This document shows positions 41,446 through 52,100 of a stretch of 64,000 nt of DNA, piece by piece. The DNA lies in NCBI RefSeq assembly GCF_947260015.1, contig NZ_CAMYOM010000018.1:1-64000 (forward strand), read 5' to 3'. Source of the stretch: an uncultured Eudoraea sp. GTDB taxonomy: Bacteria; Bacteroidota; Bacteroidia; Flavobacteriales; Flavobacteriaceae. The position numbers and the translations under genes are program-made. The first letter of the stretch is position 1; each line of letters begins with the position of its first letter. The notes under the pieces are model-generated. The model was not told the origin of the DNA. It did not search any database and saw nothing but the letters and a program-made list of their open reading frames with translations.

Positions 41446-41922
41446 TTAATCTTCTACACCGGCTTGTAATTCGGATCCCGGTTCGTTTAAAACTCTTGTA
41501 AGTGCAGTTCGGTCATATACGGAATTTTCAAAATTCTGACCCCATTTAATTGCATCTGTAGGGCAGACATCTATACAGAGTCCGCACATGGTACACATAC
41601 TTAAATGATATACAAACTGATCTATTTTTTTCTTCTTTTTACCAGTATTTTCATTAATACCTCTGTCCCATATGATTTCAATGGTTCCATTTGGACAGGC
41701 TATTTCACATTTTTGACAGCCTGTACATCGATGTTCATTATCTTCATTATGGGGCATAATCACCTCACCGCGAAAACGATCAAACATCTTAAGAGTTTCT
41801 CTGTTATCGGGATATTGTTGAGTAATGGCACCTTTTCTGGATGTCAAAAAATATTTCCCGGTAACACTCATACCAGTGAGCAAGGTTTTTATGCCTCTGT
41901 AGATATCTGAAAAGTAACTCAT
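41446..41922 (-). CDS. nuoI: Complex I subunit I, two 4Fe-4S clusters
   Basis: CTGCQKCEIACP and CTMCGLCIDVCP. Confidence 0.95.
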   Translation of the reverse strand: MSYFSDIYRGIKTLLTGMSVTGKYFLTSRKGAITQQYPDNRETLKMFDRFRGEVIMPHNEDNEHRCTGCQKCEIACPNGTIEIIWDRGINENTGKKKKKIDQFVYHLSMCTMCGLCIDVCPTDAIKWGQNFENSVYDRTALTRVLNEPGSELQAGVED

Positions 41923-41926
41923 AATC

Positions 41927-42868
41927 TTAAAAACTTATAGTTAAATTGAGCCATACCAATAAGGCCATTATTACGATATTTGCCAGGTTTAAGGGCAATA
42001 GATACTTCCATTCCAATGTAAGAAGTTGATCTATTCTTAACCTGGGGAACGTCCACCGAAACCACATCATTAGGAAAACCAGGATAAGAGCTTTAAGTAA
42101 AAACCAAAATACTCCCAACATAGGAATAGATTCTGTTATACCAAAAGGTGACAACCAGGCACCAAAAAATACAGTAGTAGCAATGGCAGCAATAATAAAC
42201 ATATTAATGAATTCGGCTAAAAAGAAATATGCAAACTTCATTCCTGAGTATTCCGTATGAAATCCGGCCCCCAATTCTGATTCGGCTTCAACCATATCAA
42301 AAGGCGCCCTGTTGGTTTCAGCAGTACCAGCAATCATGTATATCATAAAGGCTATAATTGCAGGGATATGCCCCTGGACAATTAACCAACCCGACTTTTG
42401 AACTTCTACAATCTCCGAAAGCTGAAGGCTTCCAGTTAATAAAACCATGGTTAGGAGTGACAGCCCAATTGAGAGTTCATAGCTAATAGTTTGTACTCCA
42501 CTTCTCATTGCACCGATCATAGCAAATTTGTTGTTGGAACTCCATCCACCTAATAAAATACCAATAACTCCTATGGATGAAACAGCTATTAAAAAAAAGA
42601 GTCCAATATTAATGTCGAATGCCTGAAACTCCTTGGTAAAAGGAAATACACTCAAGGCCATTAACGAAGAAATTATCACAAAGTACGGCGCTAAATTATA
42701 GAGGAATTTATCTGCCCTGGTAGTACCGGTTAACTCCTTGGAAAGAAGCTTTATGGCATCATAAACAAGCGCGATCAATACCATCTCAGCAATACTGGCT
42801 GCCGCTTCGGGCATAATGCTAAAGAGCCAATCGTGAATATTTTTTGTGATACTTAAAGCACTATTCAT
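41927..42868 (-). CDS. nuoH: Complex I subunit H
   Basis: [38 protein letters not shown]. Confidence 0.96.
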   Translation of the reverse strand: MNSALSITKNIHDWLFSIMPEAAASIAEMVLIALVYDAIKLLSKELTGTTRADKFLYNLAPYFVIISSLMALSVFPFTKEFQAFDINIGLFFLIAVSSIGVIGILLGGWSSNNKFAMIGAMRSGVQTISYELSIGLSLLTMVLLTGSLQLSEIVEVQKSGWLIVQGHIPAIIAFMIYMIAGTAETNRAPFDMVEAESELGAGFHTEYSGMKFAYFFLAEFINMFIIAAIATTVFFGAWLSPFGITESIPMLGVFWFLLKALILVFLMMWFRWTFPRLRIDQLLTLEWKYLLPLNLANIVIMALLVWLNLTISF

Positions 42869-42877
42869 ATTATTCTT

Positions 42878-43999
42878 TTATCTGTCTATATCCGGTATAA
42901 CAAGATCTAGTGTTGCCATAGTCGCTACCAGGTCTCCTATTTTACCACCAACCGCAATATGGTTGAGTAATGAAAGATTTGAAAATCCGGGGGATCTGAA
43001 TTTTAAGCGATACGGACTTTTAGTTCCGGTACTTATTATATAAACACCTAATTCACCTCTTGCTGTTTCCACTTTTTGGTAATATTCTCCCTTTGGTAAT
43101 TTTATTACCGCATTTGTTGTTACCCTGTGCTCTCCTTCCGGGATGTTGTCTATTAATTGCTCCACAATTGACATAGATTCCCACATTTCCTGAATCCTTA
43201 CCAGATAGCGTGCATATGTATCGCCCTCTGTTCTCAATGCTTCATTGAATGTAACCTTATCCAAAGCGCTGTATGGATGGTGTTTTCTTACATCACAGGA
43301 ATACCCGGAAGCTCTGCCTACAGGCCCTGAGGCTCCGTAAGATATAGCGTCTTCCTTGCTTAGGACACCTACACCAATGGCTCTTTTTTGAAAAATGATA
43401 TTATTTGTGAGCAGACGGTCGTATTCCGGAAGTTTGGTCTTGAAATGTGTAATAAATTCTTTAACCCTTTTTACAAAATTCGGATGAATATCGAACATTA
43501 ATCCACCAGGGACATTATAATTCATAGTGAGGCGGGCACCACAGGTTTCTTCAAATATATCATTAAGGAGTTCGCGGTCCCTAAATCCATAAAAATAAGT
43601 GGTTAAAGCACCTACATCCATGCCCATAACTCCCCACCATAAACAATGTGAGGATATTCTTGTAAGTTCACCAATAATAGTTCTTATTACTTTAACCCTT
43701 TCCGGGATTTCCAGTTGTAAGGCATTTTCAACGGTAAGGCAAACAGCTTCATTGTTAATGTTAGCGGACAAGTAATCCATTCTATCCGTTAAGTGAACTA
43801 TTTGCTGATAACTATCGCGTTCGCACATTTTTTCAATAGAACGATGAATATAACCCAGGTCCGGTTCAACTTTCTTTATAATCTCACCATCTATTGTAAG
43901 TAAAAGTCTGAGAACGCCATGCGTTGCGGGGTGTTGCGGCCCCATGTTTATGAAATATTCTTCAGATTTAAAGTTGCTATTTACGGTGACTGTCTCCAT
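42878..43999 (-). CDS. nuoD: Complex I subunit D
   Basis: NMGPQHPATHGVLRL, EPDLGYIHRSIEK. Confidence 0.96.
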   Translation of the reverse strand: METVTVNSNFKSEEYFINMGPQHPATHGVLRLLLTIDGEIIKKVEPDLGYIHRSIEKMCERDSYQQIVHLTDRMDYLSANINNEAVCLTVENALQLEIPERVKVIRTIIGELTRISSHCLWWGVMGMDVGALTTYFYGFRDRELLNDIFEETCGARLTMNYNVPGGLMFDIHPNFVKRVKEFITHFKTKLPEYDRLLTNNIIFQKRAIGVGVLSKEDAISYGASGPVGRASGYSCDVRKHHPYSALDKVTFNEALRTEGDTYARYLVRIQEMWESMSIVEQLIDNIPEGEHRVTTNAVIKLPKGEYYQKVETARGELGVYIISTGTKSPYRLKFRSPGFSNLSLLNHIAVGGKIGDLVATMATLDLVIPDIDR

Positions 44000-44005
44000 A
44001 ACTGA

Positions 44006-44467
44006 TTATTTGATAATCATATTAATGTTGTCTTCATAATCCTTTCGCAATGGGAAACCATCCCAATCATCTGTTAGGAAAAGTCGTTTAAGGTTAGGAT
44101 GATTTGTAAATTTTATTCCAAAAAAATCAAATACTTCACGTTCGTGAAACTCAGCAGTTGCCCAAATATCATAAACTGAATCTATAACAGGATTTTCTCT
44201 TTCTGCGGTTTGCGTTTTTACTACAAGACTGTGTCTGAAGTTTGTAGATTCCAAATGGTAAACTACACCCAGTTCTTCACCCCAATCAACACCGCTTAAG
44301 CAAAATAAATAATCAAAACATGTCTGATCATTCGATTTTAGTTTAGACATAATTGAATGCAATTCTTCTATAGGAACCGTTACATTGAGGTATTGGGACC
44401 CTTCTTCAGTAAATACCAAATTGGGACTCCAACTGCCTATTAATTCCTGTAATTCTTCGTTCTTCAT
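44006..44467 (-). CDS. nuoC: Complex I subunit C
   Basis: WATAEFHEREVFDFFGIKFTNHPNLKRLFLTDDWDGFPLRKDY. Confidence 0.95.
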   Translation of the reverse strand: MKNEELQELIGSWSPNLVFTEEGSQYLNVTVPIEELHSIMSKLKSNDQTCFDYLFCLSGVDWGEELGVVYHLESTNFRHSLVVKTQTAERENPVIDSVYDIWATAEFHEREVFDFFGIKFTNHPNLKRLFLTDDWDGFPLRKDYEDNINMIIK

Positions 44468-44474
44468 CTATTTT

Positions 44475-45056
44475 TTATAAGCCTTCATCAAACCCATCAA
44501 TTGGATTTATTTTATGTTTCATATTTTCTGTTCTTATTTTGTCCTGCAGCATCAGCATACCTTCCAACAATGCTTCAGGTCTGGGAGGACAACCAGGCAC
44601 ATATACATCAACAGGGATTACATGATCTGCACCTTTTACCACTGAATAAGTGTTATAGAAAAAAGGGCCTCCAGAAATTGCACAGGCTCCCATAGCAATA
44701 ACATATCTTGGTTCAGCCATCTGATCGTATAAGCGTCTTAGTACAGGGGCCATTTTGTTAACTATTGTCCCTGCTATTATTATTAAATCGGCTTGTCTGG
44801 GTGAAGGCCTGGCAACTTCAAATCCAAATCTGGAGTAATCATGGCGCGATGCACCGGTCTGCATCATTTCAATTGCACAACAACTTGTTCCAAAGTATAA
44901 AGACCATAAGGAATTGGATCTGCCCCAGTTAATTATTTTATCTAAAGAGGTTACGATAACATTGGCACCGTTGCCTGCCGGGATTACTTTGCCCGGAAAG
45001 TCTTCAGGAACTTTGCCCGGTTGACTCATTGGCTCATTTGTCTTATCTATTCCCAT
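44475..45056 (-). CDS. nuoB: Complex I subunit B
   Basis: [41 protein letters not shown]; start placed at ATG 45056. Confidence 0.95.
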   Translation of the reverse strand: MGIDKTNEPMSQPGKVPEDFPGKVIPAGNGANVIVTSLDKIINWGRSNSLWSLYFGTSCCAIEMMQTGASRHDYSRFGFEVARPSPRQADLIIIAGTIVNKMAPVLRRLYDQMAEPRYVIAMGACAISGGPFFYNTYSVVKGADHVIPVDVYVPGCPPRPEALLEGMLMLQDKIRTENMKHKINPIDGFDEGL

Positions 45057-45397
45057 TTTAATGCTCCTTTTTTCCATGCATATAATAAGCCCAACCCTAA
45101 AATGACAAGAAAGATTAATATTTCAAAAAATGCAATTGCTCCAATATCTTTAAACACTACAGCCCATGGAACTAAAAAGGCAACTTCAACATCAAAAATT
45201 AAAAATAGTATAGCAAATAAATAATATCCCACCTTAAACTGAACCCATGTTGGGCCGATAGTGGTCATGCCACTCTCGTAAGGTTCCCGTTTCTGAGGGT
45301 TATCAGACTTGTGAGAAATTAAATTTGATAAAAAATTCGCCCCTGCAACCAGGACAATTCCAGCAAGAAAAAATACAATAATGGCTTCAGAACCCAT
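45047..45397 (-). CDS. nuoA: Complex I subunit A
   Basis: [45 protein letters not shown]. Confidence 0.95.
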   Translation of the reverse strand: MGSEAIIVFFLAGIVLVAGANFLSNLISHKSDNPQKREPYESGMTTIGPTWVQFKVGYYLFAILFLIFDVEVAFLVPWAVVFKDIGAIAFFEILIFLVILGLGLLYAWKKGALKWE

Positions 45398-45410
45398 AGG
45401 CTAATTTACG

Positions 45411-46424
45411 TTATTTCACTTCATAAGTTTCTCCGGAGAAGAATAAATCATCAGTCTTTGTAAAGCTCGAATCAGCTTTAACGGCTGCCGTTAATTCATC
45501 AACCCGTTCTTCGAAAGTAACATCAGGAAAACTTCTAATGATACCGGTTATCAGCGGATATTCAGACCTTACCAACATTTGATGTAAGGTTGGATCTTGT
45601 TCTTCAGCATCATGAACAATCAAATCCGCTTCGGTAATTCCATTTTCTCCCAGGGTCACCACTTCTAATTTTAAACCGTTTAAGACCAGACCCTTGTTTC
45701 GTTCTTTACCAAATATCATTGGTTTTCCATGTTCAACAAATAATTGTTTGTCTTCTCGCACTGCCTTGTCCGTATATTTGGAAAAACATCCATCATTGAA
45801 AATTGGACAATTTTGAAGGACTTCGATTAAAGAAGTACCCTTAAATTTTTCGGATTTAATGAACATGTCTGTCATTTCTTTTGGAGTATTTCCCCCAATT
45901 CTGGCAAAAAAACGAGCTTGTGCACCAATAGCCAATTCACCCGGTAAAAATGGTGGTTGGGTATTGCCATAAGGCGATGATTTTGTCTTTTGCCCTACCA
46001 GCGAAGTTGGGGAGAATTGCCCCTTGGTTAATCCGTAAATTTCATTGTTGAACAATACAATATTTAGATCCAGGTTTCGTCTTAATACATGAATAAAATG
46101 ATTACCACCTATGGCCATTGAATCTCCATCTCCCGTAATGATCCAGACGCTTAGGTCCGGGTTGGCAAGTTTAACACCAGAGGCAATAGCCGGAGCCCTG
46201 CCGTGAATACTGTGCATCCCATAGGTATCCATATAATATGGAAAACGGGAGGAGCATCCTATTCCCGAAATAAATACGACATCTTCTTTTTTAAGTCCCA
46301 TTTCGGGAAGCGCTTTTTGCATGGCACGGAGAATGACATAATCATCACAACCCGGGCACCACCTTACTTCCTGGTCACTCGAAAAATCTTTGAATGTATA
46401 TTTCTTTGTCGCTGTTGTCTCCAT
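45411..46424 (-). CDS. korB: 2-oxoacid:ferredoxin oxidoreductase subunit beta (2-oxoglutarate type)
   Basis: VRWCPGCDDYVILRAMQKAL, GIGCSSRFPYYMDTYGMHSIHGRAPAIASGVK, GDGDSMAIGGNH TPP motif. Confidence 0.92.
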   Translation of the reverse strand: METTATKKYTFKDFSSDQEVRWCPGCDDYVILRAMQKALPEMGLKKEDVVFISGIGCSSRFPYYMDTYGMHSIHGRAPAIASGVKLANPDLSVWIITGDGDSMAIGGNHFIHVLRRNLDLNIVLFNNEIYGLTKGQFSPTSLVGQKTKSSPYGNTQPPFLPGELAIGAQARFFARIGGNTPKEMTDMFIKSEKFKGTSLIEVLQNCPIFNDGCFSKYTDKAVREDKQLFVEHGKPMIFGKERNKGLVLNGLKLEVVTLGENGITEADLIVHDAEEQDPTLHQMLVRSEYPLITGIIRSFPDVTFEERVDELTAAVKADSSFTKTDDLFFSGETYEVK

Positions 46425-46426
46425 TT

Positions 46427-48283
46427 CTATTTCATTATTTTTTTAAATTCCTCTATAAGTTCACTATTGCCAAAAGGTAATCCTTGAACCTTATTATATT
46501 GTAAAAACTCAATGCCATGAAAATTCATTCTTAAAACTGAAGCAAATTGGCCTGTATTTAATTCGCACACGATTATTCGTTTAAATCTTTTTAAGACCTC
46601 CTCCGTATTTTTAGGTAAGGGATTTATATAGTTAAAATGTGCAAGCCCAACAGAAGAAAAGCCTTCCTGCTTTAACTCTTTTATCGAAGAATATAAGGTG
46701 CCATAAGTGCCACCCCATCCAATTACCAGTAAATCGCCTTCATCAGCAAATTCAGTTTTCAGTTTTGGGATATAATTTTCAACTCTCTTTACCTTTTCAG
46801 CTCTGACACTGGTCATGTGTTCATGATTCTCGGGGTTATAAGAAACCTGACCAGTCACTTTATCTTTTTCCAGGCCACCTACTCTGTGTTCCAATCCAAA
46901 TGTTCCCGGAATTGCCCAGTCGCGTGCTAAAGTTTCTTCATCTCTTTCATAAGGATTCCATGTTTCTTTTGCTTCTTTTATCAGCTTGCTTTTTATCTCG
47001 GGCATTTCAGATACAGATTGTATTTTCCAGGGTGCAGAACCATTGGCAATATAACCGTCGGTCAATAGGATTACCGGAGTCATATGTTCAATAGCCAGTT
47101 TTGCTGCTTCATATGCATAATTAAAGCAATTAGACGGAGTACTGGCTGCTATAATAATAACCGGACTCTCACCATTTCTACCATACAACGCCTGGAATAA
47201 ATCTGACTGTTCAGTTTTAGTAGGCAGGCCCGTAGATGGCCCTCCTCTTTGAACATCAACCACAACTAATGGTAATTCCAGAATCATGGCCAATCCCAGA
47301 GCTTCACCTTTTAAAGCCAAACCCGGGCCAGAAGTTGTCGTGATCGCTAAATCACCAGCAAAAGCCGCACCAATTGCAGATGTGATTCCGGCTATTTCAT
47401 CTTCCGCTTGTAAGGTTTTAACTCCAAAGTGTTTATGCTTTACCAGTTCATGAAGAATATCAGAAGCAGGAGTAATGGGGTATGAACCCAAAAATAGTTC
47501 CAGACCAGATTTTTCAGCAGCAGCTAAAAATCCCCAGGCAGTGGCCGTATTTCCCATTACTATTCTGTAAGTACCTGCCGCCATTTTAGCAGGAGCAACT
47601 GTATACGAATTGGGAATTAATTCAAGGGTTTCCGCAAAAAAGAAACCTGCATTTAACACCTTTGTATTCGCTTCTATTAATTCTGGTTTGGATTTAAATT
47701 TTTTATTGAAAAATTCTATGGTATGCTCTGTAGATCTGTTGTACATCCAATAGACTATTCCCAGGGCAAACATATTTTTACTCCTGGTGATACTTTTATT
47801 GTCTAGTCCCTCAACCTCTTTTAGCGTTTCTTTTGTGAGTGAGGTCATGGCAACTTCTATGACCACATAATTCTCCAAACTTCCATCTTCCAAGGGGTTG
47901 GATTCATACTGCGCTTTTTCTAAATTCTTTTTGGAGAAGGCATCTGTATCAACTATTACGGTATGACCTGGTTTTAACGCATGTAAGTTAGTTTTGAGCC
48001 CTGCAGGATTCATGGCAACCAAAAGGTCGACATTTTCGCCGGGGGCACTTATTTCAACACTGCCAATATGGACCTGAAAACCCGATACACCATAAAGGCT
48101 CCCTTGAGGGGCTCTAATTTCTGCCGGGTAGTTAGGGAAAGTGGCAATATCATTACCGAACATCGCAGATGTGTCAGAAAATTGAGTTCCGGTCAATTGC
48201 ATACCATCGCCGGAATCACCAACAAATCTTACAACTACGGCTTCCAGTACCTCTTGTTTTTGTTTTGTTTTTGTAGCAATCAT
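46427..48283 (-). CDS. korA: 2-oxoacid:ferredoxin oxidoreductase subunit alpha (fused gamma-alpha)
   Basis: N-terminal gamma domain FVGDSGDGMQLTGTQFSD, alpha domain GSYPITPASDILHELVKH. Confidence 0.93.
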   Translation of the reverse strand: MIATKTKQKQEVLEAVVVRFVGDSGDGMQLTGTQFSDTSAMFGNDIATFPNYPAEIRAPQGSLYGVSGFQVHIGSVEISAPGENVDLLVAMNPAGLKTNLHALKPGHTVIVDTDAFSKKNLEKAQYESNPLEDGSLENYVVIEVAMTSLTKETLKEVEGLDNKSITRSKNMFALGIVYWMYNRSTEHTIEFFNKKFKSKPELIEANTKVLNAGFFFAETLELIPNSYTVAPAKMAAGTYRIVMGNTATAWGFLAAAEKSGLELFLGSYPITPASDILHELVKHKHFGVKTLQAEDEIAGITSAIGAAFAGDLAITTTSGPGLALKGEALGLAMILELPLVVVDVQRGGPSTGLPTKTEQSDLFQALYGRNGESPVIIIAASTPSNCFNYAYEAAKLAIEHMTPVILLTDGYIANGSAPWKIQSVSEMPEIKSKLIKEAKETWNPYERDEETLARDWAIPGTFGLEHRVGGLEKDKVTGQVSYNPENHEHMTSVRAEKVKRVENYIPKLKTEFADEGDLLVIGWGGTYGTLYSSIKELKQEGFSSVGLAHFNYINPLPKNTEEVLKRFKRIIVCELNTGQFASVLRMNFHGIEFLQYNKVQGLPFGNSELIEEFKKIMK

Positions 48284-48347
48284 CTATACATGTTTATTTT
48301 TTGCTTATTTTTAACCTACAATGCCGTCTTATCAAAAATATTGGTGC

Positions 48348-48355
48348 CAAATATA
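48348..48355 (-). promoter_or_regulatory. -7 element of kor-nuo promoter
   Basis: TATATTTG on minus strand (TAnnTTTG), 23 nt from palindrome at 48379-48390. Confidence 0.65.
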
Positions 48356-48378
48356 AATTGGACATTTATAAAGAAATA

Positions 48379-48390
48379 TGACTTTTATCA
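48379..48390. promoter_or_regulatory. FNR/CRP-superfamily-like operator between divergent korA and ferredoxin gene
   Basis: TGACTTTTATCA (TGAY-N4-RTCA); flanked by -7 elements at exactly 23 nt in both directions. Confidence 0.68.
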
Positions 48391-48413
48391 TTAGACGGGT
48401 ATTTGTGGTACAT

Positions 48414-48421
48414 TAAATTTA
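48414..48421 (+). promoter_or_regulatory. -7-like element of ferredoxin promoter
   Basis: TAAATTTA (TAnnTTTG with final G to A), 23 nt downstream of same palindrome. Confidence 0.5.
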
Positions 48422-48449
48422 CGGACAATTATTTCAAAAACATATAATT

Positions 48450-48800
48450 ATGGCTATTATCATAACCGATGAATGTATTAACTGTGATGCTTGCGTTTCA
48501 GAATGCCCTAATAACGCAATTTATGAACCAGATCAGGAGTGGTCGTATTCAGACGAAACCGCTTTGAGTGGGATGATAAAAACTCCAGCAGGACAAGAAG
48601 TTGATGCTGATGCCGAAAATGAACCTGTTTCGGACGAGTTTTATTTTATTGTTACCGATAAATGTACAGAGTGTAAAGGTTTTCATGACGAACCTCAGTG
48701 CGCTTCTGTTTGTCCGGTGGATTGTTGTGTTCCTGATGAGGACCACGTTGAAACTGAAGAAGAACTATTAGCAAAAAAAGTTTGGATGCATGGTGAATAA
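48450..48800 (+). CDS. 2[4Fe-4S] ferredoxin with inter-cluster insertion
   Basis: CINCDACVSECPNNAIY and CTECKGFHDEPQCASVCPVDCC. Confidence 0.93.
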   Translation: MAIIITDECINCDACVSECPNNAIYEPDQEWSYSDETALSGMIKTPAGQEVDADAENEPVSDEFYFIVTDKCTECKGFHDEPQCASVCPVDCCVPDEDHVETEEELLAKKVWMHGE

Positions 48801-48827
48801 CACTTTGTTTCTAACATAAATCTAAAC

Positions 48828-48858
48828 AAACGCCCGATTGAATTTCAATCGGGCGTTT
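48828..48858 (+). terminator. Rho-independent terminator after ferredoxin
   Basis: AAACGCCCGATTG-aattt-CAATCGGGCGTTT perfect hairpin. Confidence 0.88.
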
Positions 48859-48956
48859 CTCATTTAATGGATTAATCAAATCATCTGAGATAGCGCTCGC
48901 CCTTTTCTTCTCAGAATTCACATTCTTAAATCTACTTTTTTTGGTAAAATAATACC

Positions 48957-48968
48957 TGACATTTGTCA
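48957..48968. promoter_or_regulatory. FNR/CRP-superfamily-like operator upstream of nifJ
   Basis: Perfect palindrome-core TGACATTTGTCA; TAATTTTA 23 nt downstream at 48992-48999. Confidence 0.65.
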
Positions 48969-48991
48969 TAGAATACCTTTGGTAATAGCCC

Positions 48992-48999
48992 TAATTTTA
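48992..48999 (+). promoter_or_regulatory. -7-like element of nifJ promoter
   Basis: TAATTTTA (one mismatch to TAnnTTTG) at the common 23-nt spacing. Confidence 0.5.
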
Positions 49000-49104
49000 T
49001 CCAAAATCTAAAACTAATACTACTTGTAGTTGTAGGAACAAAAATTTGTTATAAATGCACTTAAATTTTCCTAATCTGCTAGTTTCTGCATTAATAAAAT
49101 CACG

Positions 49105-52100
49105 ATGATGAAAAAATTTCCAAAGTTAATTTGTGATGCTAACGAGGCTGTTGCGCGTGTTGCTCATAAAACCAATGAAGTATGTGCAATCTATCCTATA
49201 ACCCCGGCTTCGCCTATGGGGGAACATGTAGATGTTTATAGTTCTAAAGGGCAAAATAATATTTGGGGTAATATTCCCCGCATAGTTGAAATGCAAAGTG
49301 AAGGGGGAGCTGCCGGTGCGGTACACGGCTCTTTGCAGGCAGGGGCATTAACCACTACGTTTACTGCATCCCAGGGTTTACTTCTAATGATTCCCAATAT
49401 GTATAAAATTGCAGGTGAATTGTTGCCTTCTGTAATTCACGTGGCAGCTAGAACAGTTGCAACCCATGCCCTGTCTATTTTTGGTGATCACTCTGATGTA
49501 ATGGCAACAAGACAAACTGGTTTTTCCATGCTGTTTGGAGGGTCTGTTCAGGAAGCCATGGACTTTGCTCTAATTTCTCAAATAGCGTCTTTGCGCACTA
49601 GGGTTCCTTTTTTAAATATTTTTGATGGTTTCAGGACCTCACACGAAATATCCAAGATTGATGCAATTCCGGATGATATAATTGTAGCAATGATGCCTGA
49701 GGATAAGATCATGGAACATAAAAAAAGATCTTTAGATCCAGATCATCCTGTTATAAGAGGAACATCTCAAAACCCTGATGTTTTCTTTCAGGCCAGGGAG
49801 GCATCTAATCCCTTCTATGAAAAAGTGCCTGGAATTGTTCAGGAAGTAATGGATGAATTTTACAAGCATACCGGAAGAAGGTACAGCCTATTTTATTACT
49901 TGGGACACCCTGAGGCCGAGCGGGTTATTGTAATTATGGGATCTGGCCAGGGGGCTGTAAGAGAAGCTGTTGAGGCAATGGCAAATAAAGATGAGAAGGT
50001 TGGCGTAGTGTTTGTTCGTTTATACAGACCATTTTCTGTAACTCATTTTATAGAAAGTCTACCTGTATCTGTAAAGAAAATTGCAGTTCTGGACAGAACT
50101 AAAGAGCCGGGAAGCATCGGGGAACCATTGTATCAGGATGTGATTACTGCCCTTGCAGAGAGCGACAGAAATATAGCGGTTACAGGAGGCAGATACGGTT
50201 TGTCTTCTAAAGAATTTACACCTCAGATGGTAAAAGGTGTATTTGATGAACTAACGAAGGAAAAACCCAAAAATCATTTTACCGTTGGTATAAATGACGA
50301 TATATCTCATACCAGTCTGGAATCCGATGATAATTTTAAAGTGAAAAGTACAACTTTCAATTGTATGTTCTATGGTCTTGGATCAGATGGTACGGTTGGA
50401 GCAAACAAAAACTCCATTAAAATAATTGGTGATACCACGGATAATTATGTTCAGGGCTATTTTGTCTATGATTCAAAAAAAGCAGGTGCACAAACTATTT
50501 CGCATTTGCGCTTTGGCCCGGAACCAATATATTCCTCCTACTTAATTGATAAAGCCGATTTTATAGCAAGTCATCAATTTAATTTTATTGAAAGATATGA
50601 TATGCTTGCCGATTTAAAACCCGGAGGAACCTTCTTGTTAAATTCTCCTTTTTCCAAAGAGGAAATTTGGGACAAACTTCCCAAAAAGATGCAGGAGGGA
50701 ATCATTGAAAAAGAGGCAAAATTTTATGTAGTAGATGCTACAAAAGTGGCGCAAGAAGCCGATCTTGGCAAAAGGACAAATACGGTATTACAAACTTGTT
50801 TCTTTGCAATATCTGGTATCCTGCCAAAGGATGAGGCCATTCAGAAAATAAAAGATGCCATTGTTAAATCATATGCTCACAAAGGTGATGCTGTAGTTCA
50901 GATGAACTTTAATGCAGTTGATAAATCACTAGAGAATTTATATCAGGTAGACTATCCAAAAGAAGTGAGTAGTGAGAAAGGTTTACTTTCCGCAATGACA
51001 AATGCGCCGGATGGTTTTGTTAAGAATGTACTTGAAAAAATATTAGGAGGGCATGGAGACGAATTGCCAGTCAGTGCATTTCCCGTAGATGGAACCTTCC
51101 CGACCGGTACTACGCAATATGAGAAGAGCGGAATAGCTAATTTTATTCCTATATGGGATGATGAAATACTGTGTACTCAGTGTAATAAGTGTGTGGCCAT
51201 ATGTCCACATGCTGCAATTAGAGCCAAAGTCGTCCCTAATAAGGTTATGGCAGATGCTCCGGGTAGTTTGAAATCAGTTCCTGCCAAGGGAAGGCCATTT
51301 ACCGCAGATACAGAATCTTATGTATTACAGGTATCTCCTGAAGATTGCACAGGGTGTGACCTTTGTGTAGCTGTTTGTCCTGCTGAAAGTAAGGAAATCG
51401 AGAATTTTAAAGCCATCAATATGAGGAAGAAACTCGATTTTGATGAGGTGGAAAATGTAAACTGGGATTATTTTATCAATATGCCGGACTATGACAGAAC
51501 GGCCTTACAAATCACCAATGTCAAAGGTTCTCAGTTTTTAGAGCCGCTGTTTGAATTTTCAGGTGCCTGCTCTGGATGTGGTGAGACTCCTTATATTAAA
51601 ATGCTAACCCAATTATACGGTGATAGTATTCTCATAGCCAATGCAACAGGTTGTTCCTCAATATATGGAGGGAATCTTCCAACAACTCCTTATAAAACCA
51701 ACAAGGAGGGAAGAGGTCCTGCTTGGGCAAATTCCTTATTTGAAGACAATGCCGAATTTGGTTTTGGAATGAAACTGGCCTTAACCAAGAAGCAGGAAAT
51801 TGCAGTTAATATGTTAAAGCAGCTTAAAGATGTAGTAGGGGTTGAATTAACAGAAGCCATTCTTAACAATCCGGAAGAAACGGAAGCGGAACGAAGCCAG
51901 AAATTTGCTGATATTGATAAACTTGAAGAAGTATTGTCAAAGAAAAAAGATAATCCCGCTGCTGTTAAACTAAGTCAACTTACAGAATATCTCCGTAAAA
52001 AGGGAGTCTGGATACTTGGTGGCGATGGTTGGGCTTATGATATAGGGTTTGGAGGCGTTGATCATGTCCTGGCATCAGGTGAAGATGTGAATATTATGGT

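Noticed and set aside
42868-42878. Looked for nuoE/F/G between nuoD and nuoH
   Set aside because: Only 9 bp separate the two genes; no NADH-module subunit in the window
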